This document shows positions 22,530 to 31,606 of a DNA stretch of 64,000 nucleotides, piece after piece. Position 1 is the first letter of the stretch. The number at the start of each line of letters is the position of its first letter. Location: the NCBI RefSeq assembly GCF_947498095.1, contig NZ_CANMJE010000002.1, positions 496,001 to 560,000 on the forward strand, written 5' to 3'. Position numbers and translations under genes: made by a program. The notes under the pieces are model-generated. The model worked only from the letters and a program-made list of their open reading frames with translations. It did not search any database and was not told the DNA's origin. This DNA is from an uncultured Shimia sp. (GTDB lineage Bacteria > Pseudomonadota > Alphaproteobacteria > Rhodobacterales > Rhodobacteraceae).

Positions 22530-23387
22530 TCAGCGACGCTCAAGGGCCATGGCGATCAGGTCATCGAACCCTTGGGTTGAAGTGACATCTGCCACCTCTT
22601 CTGCAGTGACAGTCACACCCCATTTGGCCATGCCTTCATACAGCGGCTGTCGGTGGGCGAGGGCCGAGGCATAGGCCCAGCGCACAAAGGCATCAGGATC
22701 GACCTGATCTTCGGTCAGATCGTTCTGCGCAAGGTACTCTGACCAGCGACTTTTGAGGAAGTCTGCTTGGTAATACATCGGCTTAGGGGCTTTGTCGAAG
22801 CGGCGTGCGAGTTCCGCGGAATGGGTATCCGAGCCTTTGATCCAGACCATCAACGTATTGCGCGACAAGGATGTCAGGACAGGATCGTCAGGATTGTTCG
22901 GGTCCACCACTTCGCAGATTGAACCACCCGTGTCACAGACAAAATGCGGGTACTCATACAGCTCGTCTGCACGCCCGATAAAGCGTTCGGTATCCAAAAG
23001 CGACGCGATTTCGGCTTCGCGGTGCTGTTCCTGACGGCGCATATACTCGGCAAAGGGCACGCCGCCTTTGGCCGGATTGCCGGGTTTGCCCAGATAGGTC
23101 GACAGGGGCGCAAGATTGTTGAAAGTGATATTCGAGCCGATAAAGATCGAGTCCGACCGCAACAAGTCCCGCAGGAACGGGTTCTTCATGGCTTCGCGCT
23201 TGGCATTGTCGGCGATGTATTCGCCCATGTAGCGCGTGCCAATCCGGTAGTCGATCGAGTAATGGAACCAGTCGCCGTGATCACGCAGCAGGTTTGAGAC
23301 ATGGGTCTTGCCCAGGCCTGACATGCCAAACAGCAGAACCTTTTTGCGCGGCGCATTTCGCCAGTCTTGTGCAGAGGAATAGATCAT
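22530..23387 (-). CDS. P-loop ATPase of unknown role
   Basis: The 285-residue protein has Walker A GMSGLGKTH at residues 21-29 followed by a kinase-like fold (YSIDYRIGTRYMG, then VCDTGGSICEVVD near 151). It is soluble, with no membrane segment. Homologues are, to my knowledge, typical of Rhodobacterales and annotated only as ATPases. It is upstream of metA on the same strand, 53 bases apart; whether they share a function is unclear. Confidence 0.78.
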   Translation of the reverse strand: MIYSSAQDWRNAPRKKVLLFGMSGLGKTHVSNLLRDHGDWFHYSIDYRIGTRYMGEYIADNAKREAMKNPFLRDLLRSDSIFIGSNITFNNLAPLSTYLGKPGNPAKGGVPFAEYMRRQEQHREAEIASLLDTERFIGRADELYEYPHFVCDTGGSICEVVDPNNPDDPVLTSLSRNTLMVWIKGSDTHSAELARRFDKAPKPMYYQADFLKSRWSEYLAQNDLTEDQVDPDAFVRWAYASALAHRQPLYEGMAKWGVTVTAEEVADVTSTQGFDDLIAMALERR

Positions 23388-23450
23388 GACCCGGACCTTT
23401 GGTGTTACGGCGTTTTGGTAACGGGGTCAGGGCTTTGGGTCAAACGGTTT

Positions 23451-23531
23451 GCTGGGGGCAGGGGGCAGGGGCGCTGCCCCTCTTGGCCCTTTTGGGCCAA
23501 TTCACCCCGGAGTATTTCTGGCAATACGAAG
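23451..23531 (+). repeat. Dispersed Roseobacter-type repeat overlapping a gene end
   Basis: The stretch has a GGGGC-GCT-GCCCC hairpin, a GGCCC-TTTT-GGGCC hairpin and then CACCCCGGAGTATTTCTGG and GCAATACGAAG. The last part matches the copy at 10281-10329. The minus-strand EamA gene ends inside it, so its last eight residues and stop codon come from the repeat. Confidence 0.65.
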
Positions 23532-24425
23532 CCGGAAGATGCGCCCATCGAGGATTAATAAACCTAGCGCAAGGAGACCGAAGCCCAGGAAGGCATTGGG
23601 AGGTAATGCCTCGTCCAGTACGAGTGTGCCAAGGACGATGGCCAGTGGCGGGATCAGCAATGTGACCAGCATCAGGTTGCCGCTGCCTGCCATATCCAGC
23701 ACACGGTAATAGAGCAAATAGGCGCCTGCCGTGGCGACGACAGAGAGGTATATCAACGCCCCCCAAGTCACCGGTGCCAGGGTCAGCTGAAATGGGCCAT
23801 CCATCATCCAAGCGGCAGGCAGGATGAACAAAGCCGCACATGTCACCATGCCGGCTGCGTTAACCTGAGGCGCAAGCCCCGACAGCCGTTTTCGGGCCCA
23901 AGCTCCGGCAAAGGCGTAAGACAGTGTTGCGCCAAGAGCGGCCAGTTGCGCCACGCTGGTGACGTCAAAACTCCGAAAGCTTTCCAGTCCGATTGCGACA
24001 GCAACACCCAAAAAACCAACGCTGACCCCAAAGGCTTTGCGCGCCGTCAGACTCTCATCCGCAAAGAAGATCGCCGCCACAACCACGCCAAACACCGCTG
24101 TCGTCGCGTTGAAAATCGAGGCAAGTCCGCTTTCAATGTAAAGCTGGCTCCAGTTCAGCAGGGTAAAGGGGACAACATTGTTCAAGAGCCCCATGACGGC
24201 AAAGGCCGCCCAGACCTTTGGATCGCGTGGCACGGGCAATCGCATCGCCAACACCGCAATCCACAAGACGATCGCAGCCCAAAAGGTGCGATGTGCAACT
24301 GCTGTCAACACGCCGACTTCGTTTAACGCCAGACGGGCTGCCAGAAACACGCCACCCCAGACAATCCCGAGCATCAGCAACTCGATCCAGGCCCGCGACG
24401 AGAGAGATTTTTGAGCGTTTGTCAT
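23502..24425 (-). CDS. EamA-family drug/metabolite exporter
   Basis: The 307-residue protein has ten hydrophobic helices in two EamA halves, the arrangement of the DMT superfamily (RhaT/YdcZ-like exporters). The start is the ATG at 24425; a TTG 27 bases earlier has no better signal. The last residues (RIARNTPG) are encoded by the repeat at 23451-23531. The substrate is unknown. Confidence 0.86.
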   Translation of the reverse strand: MTNAQKSLSSRAWIELLMLGIVWGGVFLAARLALNEVGVLTAVAHRTFWAAIVLWIAVLAMRLPVPRDPKVWAAFAVMGLLNNVVPFTLLNWSQLYIESGLASIFNATTAVFGVVVAAIFFADESLTARKAFGVSVGFLGVAVAIGLESFRSFDVTSVAQLAALGATLSYAFAGAWARKRLSGLAPQVNAAGMVTCAALFILPAAWMMDGPFQLTLAPVTWGALIYLSVVATAGAYLLYYRVLDMAGSGNLMLVTLLIPPLAIVLGTLVLDEALPPNAFLGFGLLALGLLILDGRIFRLRIARNTPG

Positions 24426-24476
24426 GGGACGAGAATAGGAGATGACGCCCAAGCCACGCGACCCGTTTCTTGCGCT

Positions 24477-25340
24477 TTAGGCTTTTTTACGGGTCTCGGT
24501 CAGGATGTTGTAGTAGTTGCCTCCAAAGATCAGCAATGCGCCGATGAAGACGTAGATATCCAGCGATTCATTGTAGAGCAGCATTCCGATCACCGCGATA
24601 GCGGGCAGGCGGATAAAATCGATCGGTACGACGACCGAGGCGGGTGCAAGTGTCAGAGCTGTCGTCAGACAAAAGTGTGCCAGCAAGCCTGCGCAGCCGA
24701 TCAACACCAGCCAGGGAACGCTTTGTGCCGATGGCGCTGCTATGTCCAAATCCCATCCGGCGAACACGATACCGAACACGGCCTGCATCGTTGTCAGGTA
24801 GAAAAGGATACAGGTGATGGTTTCAGTCCGTGTCAGGCGTTTGGTCAACATGATTGAAAACGCGAATCCAACGGCAGAAAGGGCCGCGGTGACCAACCCG
24901 GCATTGAGCGGCGTTGCACCGGGACGTGTGACAATCAAGATCCCAATGAAGCCAATGATTGCGGCTATGGCGCGGCTACGGGTCAGACGCTCTCCCAACA
25001 CTAGTGGAGACAGGACCAAAACCCACAAGGGTGACGTGAACTCAAGGGCAAAGACCTGCGCCAGTGGGATAACCGTGATGGCATAGAACCATAGGTTTTG
25101 ACCTGTGAAATGGGCGGCGTTCCGGAAGAAATGCAAACCCAACGATCGACGTGTGATCTGATGTTGGGTTCGCGCCATCGCCGACACGATCACCACAATC
25201 ACAACCCCGACAAAGCTGCGGTACATCATGATCTCAAAGGTATCCAACTCAAACGCGACAGCGCGCCCGGCGATCGCCATCGCTGAGAAGGACACAATCG
25301 CACCGCTCATCCAGAGCGCGGCTTTGAACGTGTCGCTCAT
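24477..25340 (-). CDS. EamA-family drug/metabolite exporter
   Basis: The 287-residue protein also has two EamA repeats with ten helices and ends in a basic tail (TETRKKA). It differs clearly from the neighbouring EamA gene, so the two are not a recent duplication. Its ATG overlaps the stop of the monooxygenase-like gene by 4 bases, the last step of a three-gene coupled unit beginning at 25980. Confidence 0.86.
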   Translation of the reverse strand: MSDTFKAALWMSGAIVSFSAMAIAGRAVAFELDTFEIMMYRSFVGVVIVVIVSAMARTQHQITRRSLGLHFFRNAAHFTGQNLWFYAITVIPLAQVFALEFTSPLWVLVLSPLVLGERLTRSRAIAAIIGFIGILIVTRPGATPLNAGLVTAALSAVGFAFSIMLTKRLTRTETITCILFYLTTMQAVFGIVFAGWDLDIAAPSAQSVPWLVLIGCAGLLAHFCLTTALTLAPASVVVPIDFIRLPAIAVIGMLLYNESLDIYVFIGALLIFGGNYYNILTETRKKA

Positions 25341-25627
25341 GTGGAAATCTCAGTGATCGTATAGTCTCGTGGCAGGCCCTGCGTAACACTTGCCCAGTCG
25401 GATTGGCCCGCGCGCAATTGGTGGGCGTCAAAGGCGGATTGATCGACGAACAATTCGTCGACGGAAAAAAGTCCAGGATTGCTTGGATCTTCTGTAACGT
25501 CGAAATGCAGGCAGCCAGGCTCGGCCCGTGTCAGTTGGATATGCAATGGCAGTGCCTTGGCTACGGCCTCTATGCGGTCTGCAGGAACGGTCAGCGTCCC
25601 CCTTAGTTGAATTCTCGGCATGGTCAT
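25337..25627 (-). CDS. Antibiotic-biosynthesis-monooxygenase-like (ABM) domain protein
   Basis: The 96-residue protein has a single dimeric alpha/beta-barrel (ABM) domain. The family pattern EPGCLHFDVTEDPSNPGLF, followed by DELFVDQSAFDAHQ, is clear. These small proteins are cofactor-free oxygenases or quinol oxygenases; activity cannot be read here. I chose ATG 25627 over 25621 because it overlaps the upstream stop as ATGA. It also overlaps the EamA start by 4 bases. Confidence 0.8.
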   Translation of the reverse strand: MTMPRIQLRGTLTVPADRIEAVAKALPLHIQLTRAEPGCLHFDVTEDPSNPGLFSVDELFVDQSAFDAHQLRAGQSDWASVTQGLPRDYTITEIST

Positions 25628-25980
25628 TCCGCCACCGTGCAGCAACCGGTCAGCAGGATCGGCTGCTGTCCTCGTTGCGTAAGGATATGGGCTGTAATTG
25701 GCCAAGTTTGCCCGCCTACTTCGCAGCTTGCTTCGTCAATCAACACGATAGCCGTGTCAAACTCGCTGATCAGCGTATAGGCCTTGGGCCAATCGCGGCC
25801 CTCGGCCGTATTGGATTGCGGAACCTCAAAGTCGTTTTTGCGTACAAAGTCGAATTGTGCCACGGGTCCGGCCAATGTCAGGTGCCACTCGGGTGCCTCA
25901 CCATCACAGGCAAGAGGAAGGTCGGACAGAGCGGGCGTTGCCAAACAGATCAGGCAGGCGATCAATGAAAGAGGTCTCAT
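25624..25980 (-). CDS. Secreted protein of unknown function
   Basis: The 118-residue protein has a signal peptide (residues 1-19, ending PALS) and a mature part with five cysteines, among them CDGEAPEW near the start and GCC near the end. The CDGEAPEWHLTL opening resembles small periplasmic proteins of the COG3650 type, but I cannot assign it firmly. First gene of the coupled unit with the ABM protein and an EamA exporter. Confidence 0.7.
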   Translation of the reverse strand: MRPLSLIACLICLATPALSDLPLACDGEAPEWHLTLAGPVAQFDFVRKNDFEVPQSNTAEGRDWPKAYTLISEFDTAIVLIDEASCEVGGQTWPITAHILTQRGQQPILLTGCCTVAE

Positions 25981-26087
25981 ACGTGTCCTTGGACCCAGCG
26001 GCTTTGCGAATTATCTGGTTGACGGGTTAACTGTCTCGGAACACTCTACCGAGACGACCGCAGGCGCAACCCTTCTGGATAGTTTTC

Positions 26088-26945
26088 ATGTCTCTCGATT
26101 ACTTTTTGCCCAGTGCCAGCGGTAGCCTTTGGCGCGCATTTCAGGCACGCCGCCGCGCCGCACGGCGCCACCGGAGACAGAACAAGAGGTTTCGAAAAGA
26201 AATCGGTCCGGTCTCGGATCAGAATCTGGCCACCGCAAAACAGATCTTTCGGCTATTTGAACCAACAAGCGCCGGGCGGGAGATGGTTCGCTTGGGTGGT
26301 AACAACGACGGTGGTTACCTATTGCCGGACGACTTTAAAGACGTCTCGGCCTGCTTTTCGCCCGGGGTGGCGACCACGATCGACTTTGATCTCGACATGG
26401 CTGCCCGCGGAATAGCGTGTTTCTTGATCGACGGGTCCGTTCAGGGGTTACCGCAAGACCACCCGTTATTGACCTTTGAACAGCTCAACCTCGGCGCATT
26501 GAGCGGCGATGGCGTCACGTCTCTGGACGATTGGGTGTCGTGCTCAGCACCATCCGCGGGCGACTTGATCTTGCAAATGGATATCGAAGGGGCGGAATTT
26601 GAGGTCTTGAATAGCGTGAGTGACGACGTGCTGCGCCGTTTCAGGACAATTGTTGTTGAGTTTCACCAGTTCCAACATGTGTTTTGCCTCGAATGGCGGG
26701 CCAAAGTATTGCCGGGACTTGAAAAACTTGTACGCCACTTTGCACCCGTGCATTTGCATCCAAATAATCATGCAGCCCTGCTGGACCAGCAAGGGATGCG
26801 TTTCCCGCGGGTGTTCGAAGTCACATTTTACCGCCGCGATCGCTTGCCGGATCAACCACAGCCCGTGACGTTGCCACATCCATTGGATCAGCCCAATGTG
26901 ACTTGGTTGCCAGAGTACGCCGTGCCAAAGTTTTGGGATGTATAA
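26088..26945 (+). CDS. FkbM-family methyltransferase
   Basis: The 285-residue protein has the FkbM pattern: GGNNDGGYLLPDD near residue 69, a motif I region with FSPGVATTIDFD, QMDIEGAEFEVL near residue 163, which is the hallmark of the family, and VVEFHQF. These SAM-dependent enzymes usually methylate sugars or lipids of surface polymers. The first 45 residues are basic and poorly conserved. No glycan cluster surrounds it. It converges with guaA, 12 bases apart. Confidence 0.84.
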   Translation: MSLDYFLPSASGSLWRAFQARRRAARRHRRQNKRFRKEIGPVSDQNLATAKQIFRLFEPTSAGREMVRLGGNNDGGYLLPDDFKDVSACFSPGVATTIDFDLDMAARGIACFLIDGSVQGLPQDHPLLTFEQLNLGALSGDGVTSLDDWVSCSAPSAGDLILQMDIEGAEFEVLNSVSDDVLRRFRTIVVEFHQFQHVFCLEWRAKVLPGLEKLVRHFAPVHLHPNNHAALLDQQGMRFPRVFEVTFYRRDRLPDQPQPVTLPHPLDQPNVTWLPEYAVPKFWDV

Positions 26946-26957
26946 CGCTGCGGGCGC

Positions 26958-28517
26958 TTATTCCCACTCAATGGTGCCCGGAGGTTTTGAGGTGACGTCA
27001 TAAGTCACTCGGTTGATACCTTTGACTTCATTGATGATGCGGGTTGCCGTTTCACCAAGGAATTCATGGCTGAAAGGATAGTAATCCGCTGTCATCCCAT
27101 CGACTGAGGTTACCGCGCGCAGTGCACATGCGAAATCATAGGTGCGTCCGTCGCCCATCACGCCCACTGTGCGTACAGGAAGGATTGCGACAAAAGCCTG
27201 CCAGATCTCATCATACAATCCATGTTTGCGGATTTGATCGATATAAACCGCGTCCGCTTCGCGCAGGATGTCCAGTTTCTCGATGGTGATCTCGCCGGGG
27301 CAACGAATGGCAAGACCGGGTCCGGGGAACGGGTGGCGCCCGATGAAGGATTGCGGCAGACCCAGTTCACGACCCAAGGCGCGGACTTCGTCCTTGAACA
27401 ACTCGCGCAGGGGTTCGACCAGTTTCAGGCCCATCTTTTCCGGCAGGCCGCCAACATTGTGGTGAGATTTGATTGTGACAGACGGACCGCCAGAGAATGA
27501 GACCGACTCGATCACATCCGGATAAAGCGTGCCTTGGGCCAGGAATTCGGCGCCGTCGATCGTGTCGGCATGCTTCTGGAAAACATCGATAAACAGCTTG
27601 CCGATGATCTTGCGCTTGGTCTCTGGGTCCGATTGCCCATCGAGTTCGCCAAGGAACAAATCGGCTTCATCAGCGGCAATCAACTGGATGTTGTAGTTGT
27701 CGCGGAACATCGAGATGACTTCTTCGGCTTCGTTCTTGCGCAAAAGCCCATGATCTACAAAGACGCACGTGAGCTGATCGCCAATCGCTTCATGGATCAA
27801 AATCGCCGCGACCGAGGAATCAACGCCGCCAGAGAGGCCGCAGATGACCTTTTTGTCGCCGACCTGTTCGCGGATCTTGGCGATCATCTCGTCGCGATAG
27901 GCACCCATTGTCCAATCGCCAGAGAACCCCGCAAGGCGCACGAAGTTTTCATAAAGCTTTGCACCGTTCGGGGTGTGATGCACCTCGGGGTGAAACTGAA
28001 CAGCATAGAAATGACGTTTGGTATCCGCGGTGATCGCATAAGGCGCATTCGGCGAAGTGCCATAGACATCGAATCCCGGCGCAATTTCAGACACATGGTC
28101 GCCGTGAGACATCCAGACCTGTTCGTCGCCATCGGCAAACCAACCGTCCAGAATATCAACGGTGTTCTGTGGAGTGACATAGGCGCGTCCGAACTCGGCG
28201 GTGCCGTGGCCGCTTTCGACTTTACCACCCAATTGCTGCATCATCACCTGCTGGCCATAACAGATGCCAAGGATCGGGACACCATAGTCAAAAATCTCTT
28301 GCGGGGCGCGGGGTGAGCCTTCGCGTGTCACGCTGTCTGGGCCACCGGAAAAGATGATCGCCTTGGGCTCCATCGCGCGGACCATGTCCATCGTGACGTT
28401 CTGATAAGGGTGGATTTCGCAGTAGACATTCAACTCGCGAAGACGACGCGCGATGAGCTGCGTCACTTGGCTGCCAAAGTCGATGATGAGAAGGCGGGCG
28501 TGGGATGTATCACTCAT
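26958..28517 (-). CDS. guaA: GuaA, GMP synthase (glutamine-hydrolysing)
   Basis: The 519-residue protein makes GMP from XMP. It has the class I glutamine amidotransferase domain with nucleophile motif GICYGQQ, then the ATP-pyrophosphatase PP-loop LSGGVDSSV near residue 223 and the C-terminal dimerisation domain ending KPPGTIEWE. The start at 28517 gives the normal length. Confidence 0.97.
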   Translation of the reverse strand: MSDTSHARLLIIDFGSQVTQLIARRLRELNVYCEIHPYQNVTMDMVRAMEPKAIIFSGGPDSVTREGSPRAPQEIFDYGVPILGICYGQQVMMQQLGGKVESGHGTAEFGRAYVTPQNTVDILDGWFADGDEQVWMSHGDHVSEIAPGFDVYGTSPNAPYAITADTKRHFYAVQFHPEVHHTPNGAKLYENFVRLAGFSGDWTMGAYRDEMIAKIREQVGDKKVICGLSGGVDSSVAAILIHEAIGDQLTCVFVDHGLLRKNEAEEVISMFRDNYNIQLIAADEADLFLGELDGQSDPETKRKIIGKLFIDVFQKHADTIDGAEFLAQGTLYPDVIESVSFSGGPSVTIKSHHNVGGLPEKMGLKLVEPLRELFKDEVRALGRELGLPQSFIGRHPFPGPGLAIRCPGEITIEKLDILREADAVYIDQIRKHGLYDEIWQAFVAILPVRTVGVMGDGRTYDFACALRAVTSVDGMTADYYPFSHEFLGETATRIINEVKGINRVTYDVTSKPPGTIEWE

Positions 28518-28648
28518 GACAGCGCCATAGATGACCCTCGGAAAATTCGCAAGAGATAAGGGTGCGCAGATCGCCACAGAACGGGTTTGCGCCGGTATTT
28601 TCGTTGCCTGAGGAGGGGTGCCGCCAACTTTTGGGCTCTGGAAAAAAA

Positions 28649-28678
28649 TTGCAAATGTATATCTATTGTATATACATT
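28649..28678 (+). promoter_or_regulatory. Dyad operator over a putative mgtC promoter
   Basis: AATGTATAT at 28654-28662 and ATATACATT at 28670-28678 form a perfect 9-bp inverted repeat with a 7-base spacer. It includes GTATATAC, the core of several GntR-family operators. TTGCAA at 28649 and TATACA at 28671, 16 bases apart, would make a weak -35/-10 pair overlapping it. The mgtC start is 40 bases downstream. Confidence 0.5.
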
Positions 28679-28718
28679 GCCAGGCGCAGCCAAATAGTCC
28701 TAAGGGGAGGGCGGCTAA

Positions 28719-29422
28719 ATGCAGGACTTAACTGCCCTTCAATTGGCAGCTGTCGCGGCCAACTTGGCTTTGGCCCTAACGTGTGGTGCATTGATCGGCT
28801 CAGAAAGGCAGGTGCGTCAGCGCATGGCAGGCTTGCGAACAAACGCTCTTGTGGCGTTGGGGGCTGCTTGCTTCGTGGTCTTCTCTTCGTTGTTTCCTGA
28901 AGAACTCAGCCCGACCCGGGTTGGGGCGCAAGTCGTTTCTGGCATCGGGTTTCTTGGGGCCGGTATCATCTTTCGCCATGGCTTTGCCGTGCATGGCTTG
29001 AACACGGCTGCCACGCTCTGGTGCTCGGCTGCCGTTAGTCTGATTGCCGGATCCGGCGCGTTTGCTGTTGCTGTGTTGGCCACAAGCGCTGTTATCTTTG
29101 TTAATTTGGGGCTGCGCCCATTGGTCAAGTGGCTAAAGAAAAGAACACGGGCTGGAGTTTCGCTGGAACAGGAGTATCGAGTCAGCCTGCGTTGCTCAGA
29201 CAAGAACGCTCCAAAAGTGCGTGCCACCGCCATTCAGTCATTGTCGCAACGCGGTGTGCGGGTCGTTGGCTTCGACATGACAAAAAAGGTGAAGATGCCG
29301 AGTTGGAGATCATGGTCGCGGTAAATGACTTGATCGAGGGCACGATCGACCAAATCGTGTCGCCTTTGTTGATCGACGGCCGTATTGGCACCGTTAACTG
29401 GGACGCAGCGCCCGAGTCCTGA
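28719..29422 (+). CDS. MgtC/SapB-family protein, in two frames joined by a -1 shift
   Basis: The first frame encodes the MgtC membrane domain: [23 protein letters not shown], then [18 protein letters not shown] and the [14 protein letters not shown] segment, all family hallmarks. It stops at 29324 after 201 residues, giving an unrelated tail. The true C-terminal ACT-like domain ([16 protein letters not shown] to VNWD) is in the -1 frame and stops at 29422. The frames meet at 29282-29288, A_AAA_AAG in exactly the phase used for programmed -1 slippage; the shifted protein would have 234 residues, normal for the family. A lost A in the six-A run is the plain alternative. MgtC proteins act in magnesium stress and virulence. 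Confidence 0.8.
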
Positions 29423-29551
29423 TCACGCTGTGGTCCATGTGCGCCAACAATGTCGCTTTTAAACCTCAATGGCCGCAATTCTTCGGCGAGGTCGCGTTTC
29501 ATCGGTCTAGAGATAGACAGGAAATGCAACACCTTGGGGTGAGGATAGATC

Positions 29552-31096
29552 ATGTCAGAAGCGAGAAACCGTCGTCGAGGCCGTGGAGGCGGAGGAGCCG
29601 CACGTCGTGCAGAGCGAGGTGCCGTATCGTTTGAGACCGCAAAATTCATTAAGCGCAACATCCCGAACTTCGAGGTGTTGAACGAAGAAGCACTCGAGAT
29701 CATCGAATACAATGCCGACACGGTGCTGGAAGAAATTGGCGTGAATTTCGTCGATAATCCGGCCGCATTGGAGCGCTGGCGCGAAGCTGGGGCAGATGTT
29801 GATGGCGAGCGGGTTCGCATTCCACGCGGTCTGGCGCGGAAACTCTGTTCGACGGCGCCATCTGAGTTCACCCAGCATGCCCGCAATCCAGAGAAGTCCG
29901 TGGTCGTTGGTGGCAAGAACTTGGTGTTGGCACCTGTCTATGGTCCGCCCTTCGTACGCGACGTATCTGGTGGTCGCCGTTACGCCACAATGGATGATTT
30001 CAACAAGTTCGTGAAACTGGCCTATATGTCAAAGTGGCTTCACCACTCCGGTGGTACAGTTTGTGAGCCTACAGATATTCCAGTGAACAAACGGCATTTG
30101 GACATGCTGATGGCGCACATGACGCTGTCGGATAAGCCGTTCATGGGATCGGTGACGGAACCCAGCCGGGCGCAGGATTCGGTAGACATGTGCGGCATTC
30201 TCTTTGGGGAAGAGTTCGTCCAGCAAAACACTGTCATGACTTCGCTGACCAATATCAACTCGCCAATGACCTTTGACGACGTGATGATGGGCTCGCTCGA
30301 GGTATATGCAGCGAACAATCAAGCCTGCATCATCTCGCCCTTTATCGTGGGTGGCGCGATGGCGCCGGTGTCGGTTGCTGGGACACTGACACAGGTTCTG
30401 GCCGAAGTTCTGGCCGGTGTGGCCTATAACCAATTGGTGCGTCCCGGCGCGCCGGCTATCTTTGGTGCCTTTGTGTCGTCGATCGACATGAACTCGGGTG
30501 CACCGACCTTTGGCACTCCCGAAGCTTCGCTCGTGACCTACGGGGCAGGGCAACTGGCCCGTCGCCTTAACCTGCCATACCGCTCTGCCGGGTCGTTCTG
30601 CGGGTCGAAACTGCCTGACGCTCAAGCGGCTTATGAAACTGCGAACTCTCTCAACATGGGGCTGCTCGCAGGTGTAAACTTTATGCTGCATGCCTGCGGT
30701 TGGCTCGAAGGCGGTCTGGTTGCGGACTTTGAAAAGTTCGTCATGGACGCTGACCAGCTGGGCACATTGCATGGGTTGGCTGGTGGCGTTTCGGCCGGCG
30801 AAGAAGCGCAGGCCATGGACGCCATTCGTGAAGTCGGCCCAGGGGGGCACTATCTCGGTTGCGCTCATACACAGGCACACTTCAAATCGGCCTTCTGGAA
30901 ATCGGATCTTCTGGATTACAAGCCGTTTGAGACCTGGGAAGAAGAGGGCGCGCGTGACACCCGTACGCTAGCCTCGAACCGAGTTGAAAAACTGTTGGGC
31001 GACTACCAGAAACCGGCCCTGGACGCTGGCATCGAAGAGGCCTTGAACGCCTATGTCGCCCAGAAAAAAGAAGCGATGCCAGACGCGTTCATGTAA
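29552..31096 (+). CDS. MttB-family methyltransferase without pyrrolysine
   Basis: The 514-residue protein belongs to the trimethylamine methyltransferase (MttB/MtgB) superfamily. Typical segments are LEEIGVNFVDNP, SVVVGGKNLVLAPVYGPP, and GGAMAPVSVAGTLTQ. There is no in-frame amber codon, so it is the non-pyrrolysine type; some such proteins demethylate glycine betaine or related quaternary amines. No cognate corrinoid protein gene is adjacent. An Arg/Gly-rich N-terminal stretch of 25 residues precedes the domain. Confidence 0.87.
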   Translation: MSEARNRRRGRGGGGAARRAERGAVSFETAKFIKRNIPNFEVLNEEALEIIEYNADTVLEEIGVNFVDNPAALERWREAGADVDGERVRIPRGLARKLCSTAPSEFTQHARNPEKSVVVGGKNLVLAPVYGPPFVRDVSGGRRYATMDDFNKFVKLAYMSKWLHHSGGTVCEPTDIPVNKRHLDMLMAHMTLSDKPFMGSVTEPSRAQDSVDMCGILFGEEFVQQNTVMTSLTNINSPMTFDDVMMGSLEVYAANNQACIISPFIVGGAMAPVSVAGTLTQVLAEVLAGVAYNQLVRPGAPAIFGAFVSSIDMNSGAPTFGTPEASLVTYGAGQLARRLNLPYRSAGSFCGSKLPDAQAAYETANSLNMGLLAGVNFMLHACGWLEGGLVADFEKFVMDADQLGTLHGLAGGVSAGEEAQAMDAIREVGPGGHYLGCAHTQAHFKSAFWKSDLLDYKPFETWEEEGARDTRTLASNRVEKLLGDYQKPALDAGIEEALNAYVAQKKEAMPDAFM

Positions 31097-31099
31097 GCG

Positions 31100-31399
31100 C
31101 TAGGACTGCACGGTCTGATGCGAGGCCCGGTAGAGCCGGGCTTCGCCCATCAAAGCAATCAACAGATCGACGTGATGGGCAATGGAATAGCCTGCATCCC
31201 CTTGTTGGCGGGCATCATTCACGACACTTTCCTGTTCCATTAACTGCATGAGCGCCGCTGCATTGCGGGGTAGAGCACCGTACCCCAAGTGTGGCCTCAG
31301 GTGCAGTTCGCGCTGATACTCGTCAACACCCAGTCGTGCTGCCCGTATCAAAAGGCGCGGGCGACGGAGGTCGTTCAGCATGCTCAACAGGTCTTTCAT
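31100..31399 (-). CDS. DUF6477-family protein
   Basis: The 99-residue protein starts at 31399, with AAAGGA 9 bases upstream. It has the LRRPRLLIRAARLGVDEYQR core and GDAGYSIAHHVDLLIALMGEARL, the pattern I know for the Rhodobacterales family DUF6477. Function unknown. It is divergent from the DUF6456 regulator across a 190-base gap with CtrA-like and DnaA sites, and converges with mttB. Confidence 0.75.
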   Translation of the reverse strand: MKDLLSMLNDLRRPRLLIRAARLGVDEYQRELHLRPHLGYGALPRNAAALMQLMEQESVVNDARQQGDAGYSIAHHVDLLIALMGEARLYRASHQTVQS

Positions 31400-31533
31400 G
31401 GCAGAGTCCTTTCTTTGGATTGCCATCAAAGAAACACAACCTATGCGGGTGTTGCGTTGCGCGGGATTTCGGCGAACGGCAGGTTTTGCCACTGTTTATC
31501 ATTTGGAAACAATCATCTGAAATGACCAAGATA

Positions 31534-31606
31534 TTAACAGCTGGGTAACAAATCGCGCCTAGTTTGTGGATAATTTTAGGGAAAACCTGTGGGAAAACAG
31601 GTGAAC
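31534..31606 (+). promoter_or_regulatory. CtrA-like site, DnaA box and start-codon dyad
   Basis: TTAA-N7-GTAAC at 31534-31549 matches the CtrA consensus with one mismatch. TGTGGATAA at 31565-31573 is the complement of a perfect DnaA box, TTATCCACA. ACCTGT-N6-ACAGGT at about 31585-31602 is a dyad covering the GTG start of the next gene. Together they suggest cell-cycle control of the DUF6456 gene. Confidence 0.5.

Noticed and set aside
30029-30880. 283-residue minus-strand frame
   Set aside because: Antisense to mttB, which has full family similarity.
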